Part shown: piece by piece, positions 63,185 to 64,000 of the stretch
Layout: every line of letters begins with the position of its first letter
Numbering within the stretch: position 1 is the first letter of the stretch
Origin: Alphaproteobacteria bacterium
GTDB taxonomy: Bacteria; Pseudomonadota; Alphaproteobacteria; UBA9219; RGZA01
Reading direction: 5' to 3'
NCBI GenBank assembly: GCA_033762625.1
Contig: JANRLI010000025.1
Location: 1 to 64,000, forward strand
Length of the DNA stretch: 64,000 bases
Position numbers and translations under genes: made by a program
The notes under the pieces: model-generated
Database searches by the model: none
Told to the model about the DNA's origin: nothing
The model's input: only the letters and a program-made list of their open reading frames with translations

Positions 63185-64000
63185 GCGCGGAAGGTCTTTT
63201 AAAAGGCGTCACTGCTCTGCATCAAGCCGGAAAACTGGATGAAGCGGAAAAAGGCTACCGGCTTGCGCTGAAATTTGATCCAAAGAACGCCGATGCACTA
63301 GCGCTGCTGGGTTCACTGCTCTGCGATAAAAAAGAATTCGATGCCGCGATTGATTATATCCGCCAAGCCATCGCGCTTGATAGTAACGCGGGACTTTTCT
63401 ATTTCTACCTTGGCAATGCCTATCAAAAATCGGGGCGCTTTGCATGGGCAGAAGAAGCCTTTCAAAACGCAGTGCGTTTAATGCCCGATTGGGTGGAAGC
63501 TTATTACAATCTCGGCAATGCACAGCGGGAGCAAAAAAAATACGCATTAGCTAAGGAAAGTTATCTCAAAGCACTCGCAATTGATAGCACTCACGCTCTT
63601 ACCCACAACAACCTTGCACATATATATAGCGCATTGCTGGATTACAAATCCGCCAAGCAACAGCTTGAACTGGGGTTAAAACTTCATCCCGAACATTCTG
63701 AAATGTTGTTTAGTCTTTACGACATTGCGATTGAACATAATGACCAACCAACGATGTTCGATGCCGCACAGCGCTCTGCCCAGCAAATTCTGGGCTTAAA
63801 GAATGATGAAATTATTGATTATCTCTCGGATGCCTACTCGATTAATACAAAAGACGAACGTATCCGCAATTGCATCTTCTCGCTGGGCACCAGTTATTTG
63901 TTGAAAGGTGATAATGCAAAGGCGAGTTATATTCTTCGCACGCTCTTCACCCTCGAACCCGATTTGGCAGATGTATCCGTGACACTCGGCTCCCTCGCGC
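63181..64000 (+). CDS. TPR protein, tandem paralogue, 3' end beyond window
   Basis: The first 273 residues of a second TPR protein, open at base 64000. The first 250 residues align closely with the preceding protein: HQAGKLDEAEKGYRLALKFD against HQAGMMDDAENAYRLLLHQE, YYNLGNAQREQKKYALAKES against LYNLGNAQRKLGKPAFAKES, and so on into the spacer (DVSVTLGSLA). It is therefore a tandem duplicate, and a glycosyltransferase domain can be expected beyond the window. Its ATGA start overlaps the previous stop. Confidence 0.88.
   Translation, partial: MSAEGLLKGVTALHQAGKLDEAEKGYRLALKFDPKNADALALLGSLLCDKKEFDAAIDYIRQAIALDSNAGLFYFYLGNAYQKSGRFAWAEEAFQNAVRLMPDWVEAYYNLGNAQREQKKYALAKESYLKALAIDSTHALTHNNLAHIYSALLDYKSAKQQLELGLKLHPEHSEMLFSLYDIAIEHNDQPTMFDAAQRSAQQILGLKNDEIIDYLSDAYSINTKDERIRNCIFSLGTSYLLKGDNAKASYILRTLFTLEPDLADVSVTLGSLA

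Overview
The window looks like chromosomal DNA of an alphaproteobacterium. The evidence is the run rpsB-tsf-pyrH-frr-uppS-cdsA-dxr-rseP-bamA-skp-fabZ-lpxA-lpxI-lpxB (LpxI rather than LpxH in the lipid A cluster), a DUF983 protein, an alphaproteobacterial-type cytosol aminopeptidase, and a GTTC-N7-GTTC LexA box between ssb and uvrA. The species cannot be fixed from the sequence alone. Genes are tightly packed, and several convergent pairs overlap at their stop codons.

Layout. 1-1924 (+): end of a PiT phosphate transporter, a secreted acid phosphatase and a DUF983 protein. 1921-6515 (-): rfbB-rfbD-rfbA-rfbC-gmd, making dTDP-L-rhamnose and GDP-4-keto-6-deoxymannose for surface polysaccharide. 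6699-8084 (+): mgtE. 8093-23700 (-): a long operon-like run for translation (rpsB, tsf, frr), UMP kinase, isoprenoid and phospholipid synthesis, outer-membrane assembly and lipid A, ending in two glycosyltransferases. rpsB has a structured leader and a candidate promoter. 23998-38107: dnaE, ssb, uvrA, a LON-domain protein, a CnoX-like thioredoxin, Trm112, DUF971 and several unrecognised small proteins. 38245-38319: tRNA-Gly(GCC), followed 65 bases on by a copy of its own 3' end.

38.4-59.7 kb is the accessory-looking part. After a subtilisin-like protease and a secreted dienelactone-hydrolase-like protein come three minus-strand operons. Operon A is Nudix-like + PhoH. Operon B is an unknown 317-aa protein, a 1062-aa protein with an RNase J-type metallo-beta-lactamase core, an 1103-aa protein with an exonuclease I-type DEDDh core, an unknown 760-aa protein and an M17 leucyl aminopeptidase. 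Operon C is an MGDG-synthase-like glycosyltransferase, an LpxH-like metallophosphoesterase and a HAD phosphatase.

Each of these operons is preceded by a copy of the same 340-390 bp intergenic element. It contains a 46-bp core identical in all three copies, several conserved hairpins, two GGTGTTAGC motifs per copy, and a CCGGAA ribosome-binding site placed 5 nt before the first ATG. The shared leader argues that the ten genes form one regulon. The mix of nucleases, an RNA-associated ATPase, a Nudix protein, a peptidase and lipid-modifying enzymes does not match a system I recognise, and it is the strongest candidate here for something undescribed.

59.8-64.0 kb returns to ordinary genes: a YjdM/PhnA zinc-ribbon protein, tRNA-Arg(ACG), a GT2 glycosyltransferase and two tandem TPR-glycosyltransferase genes, the last one cut by the window end.
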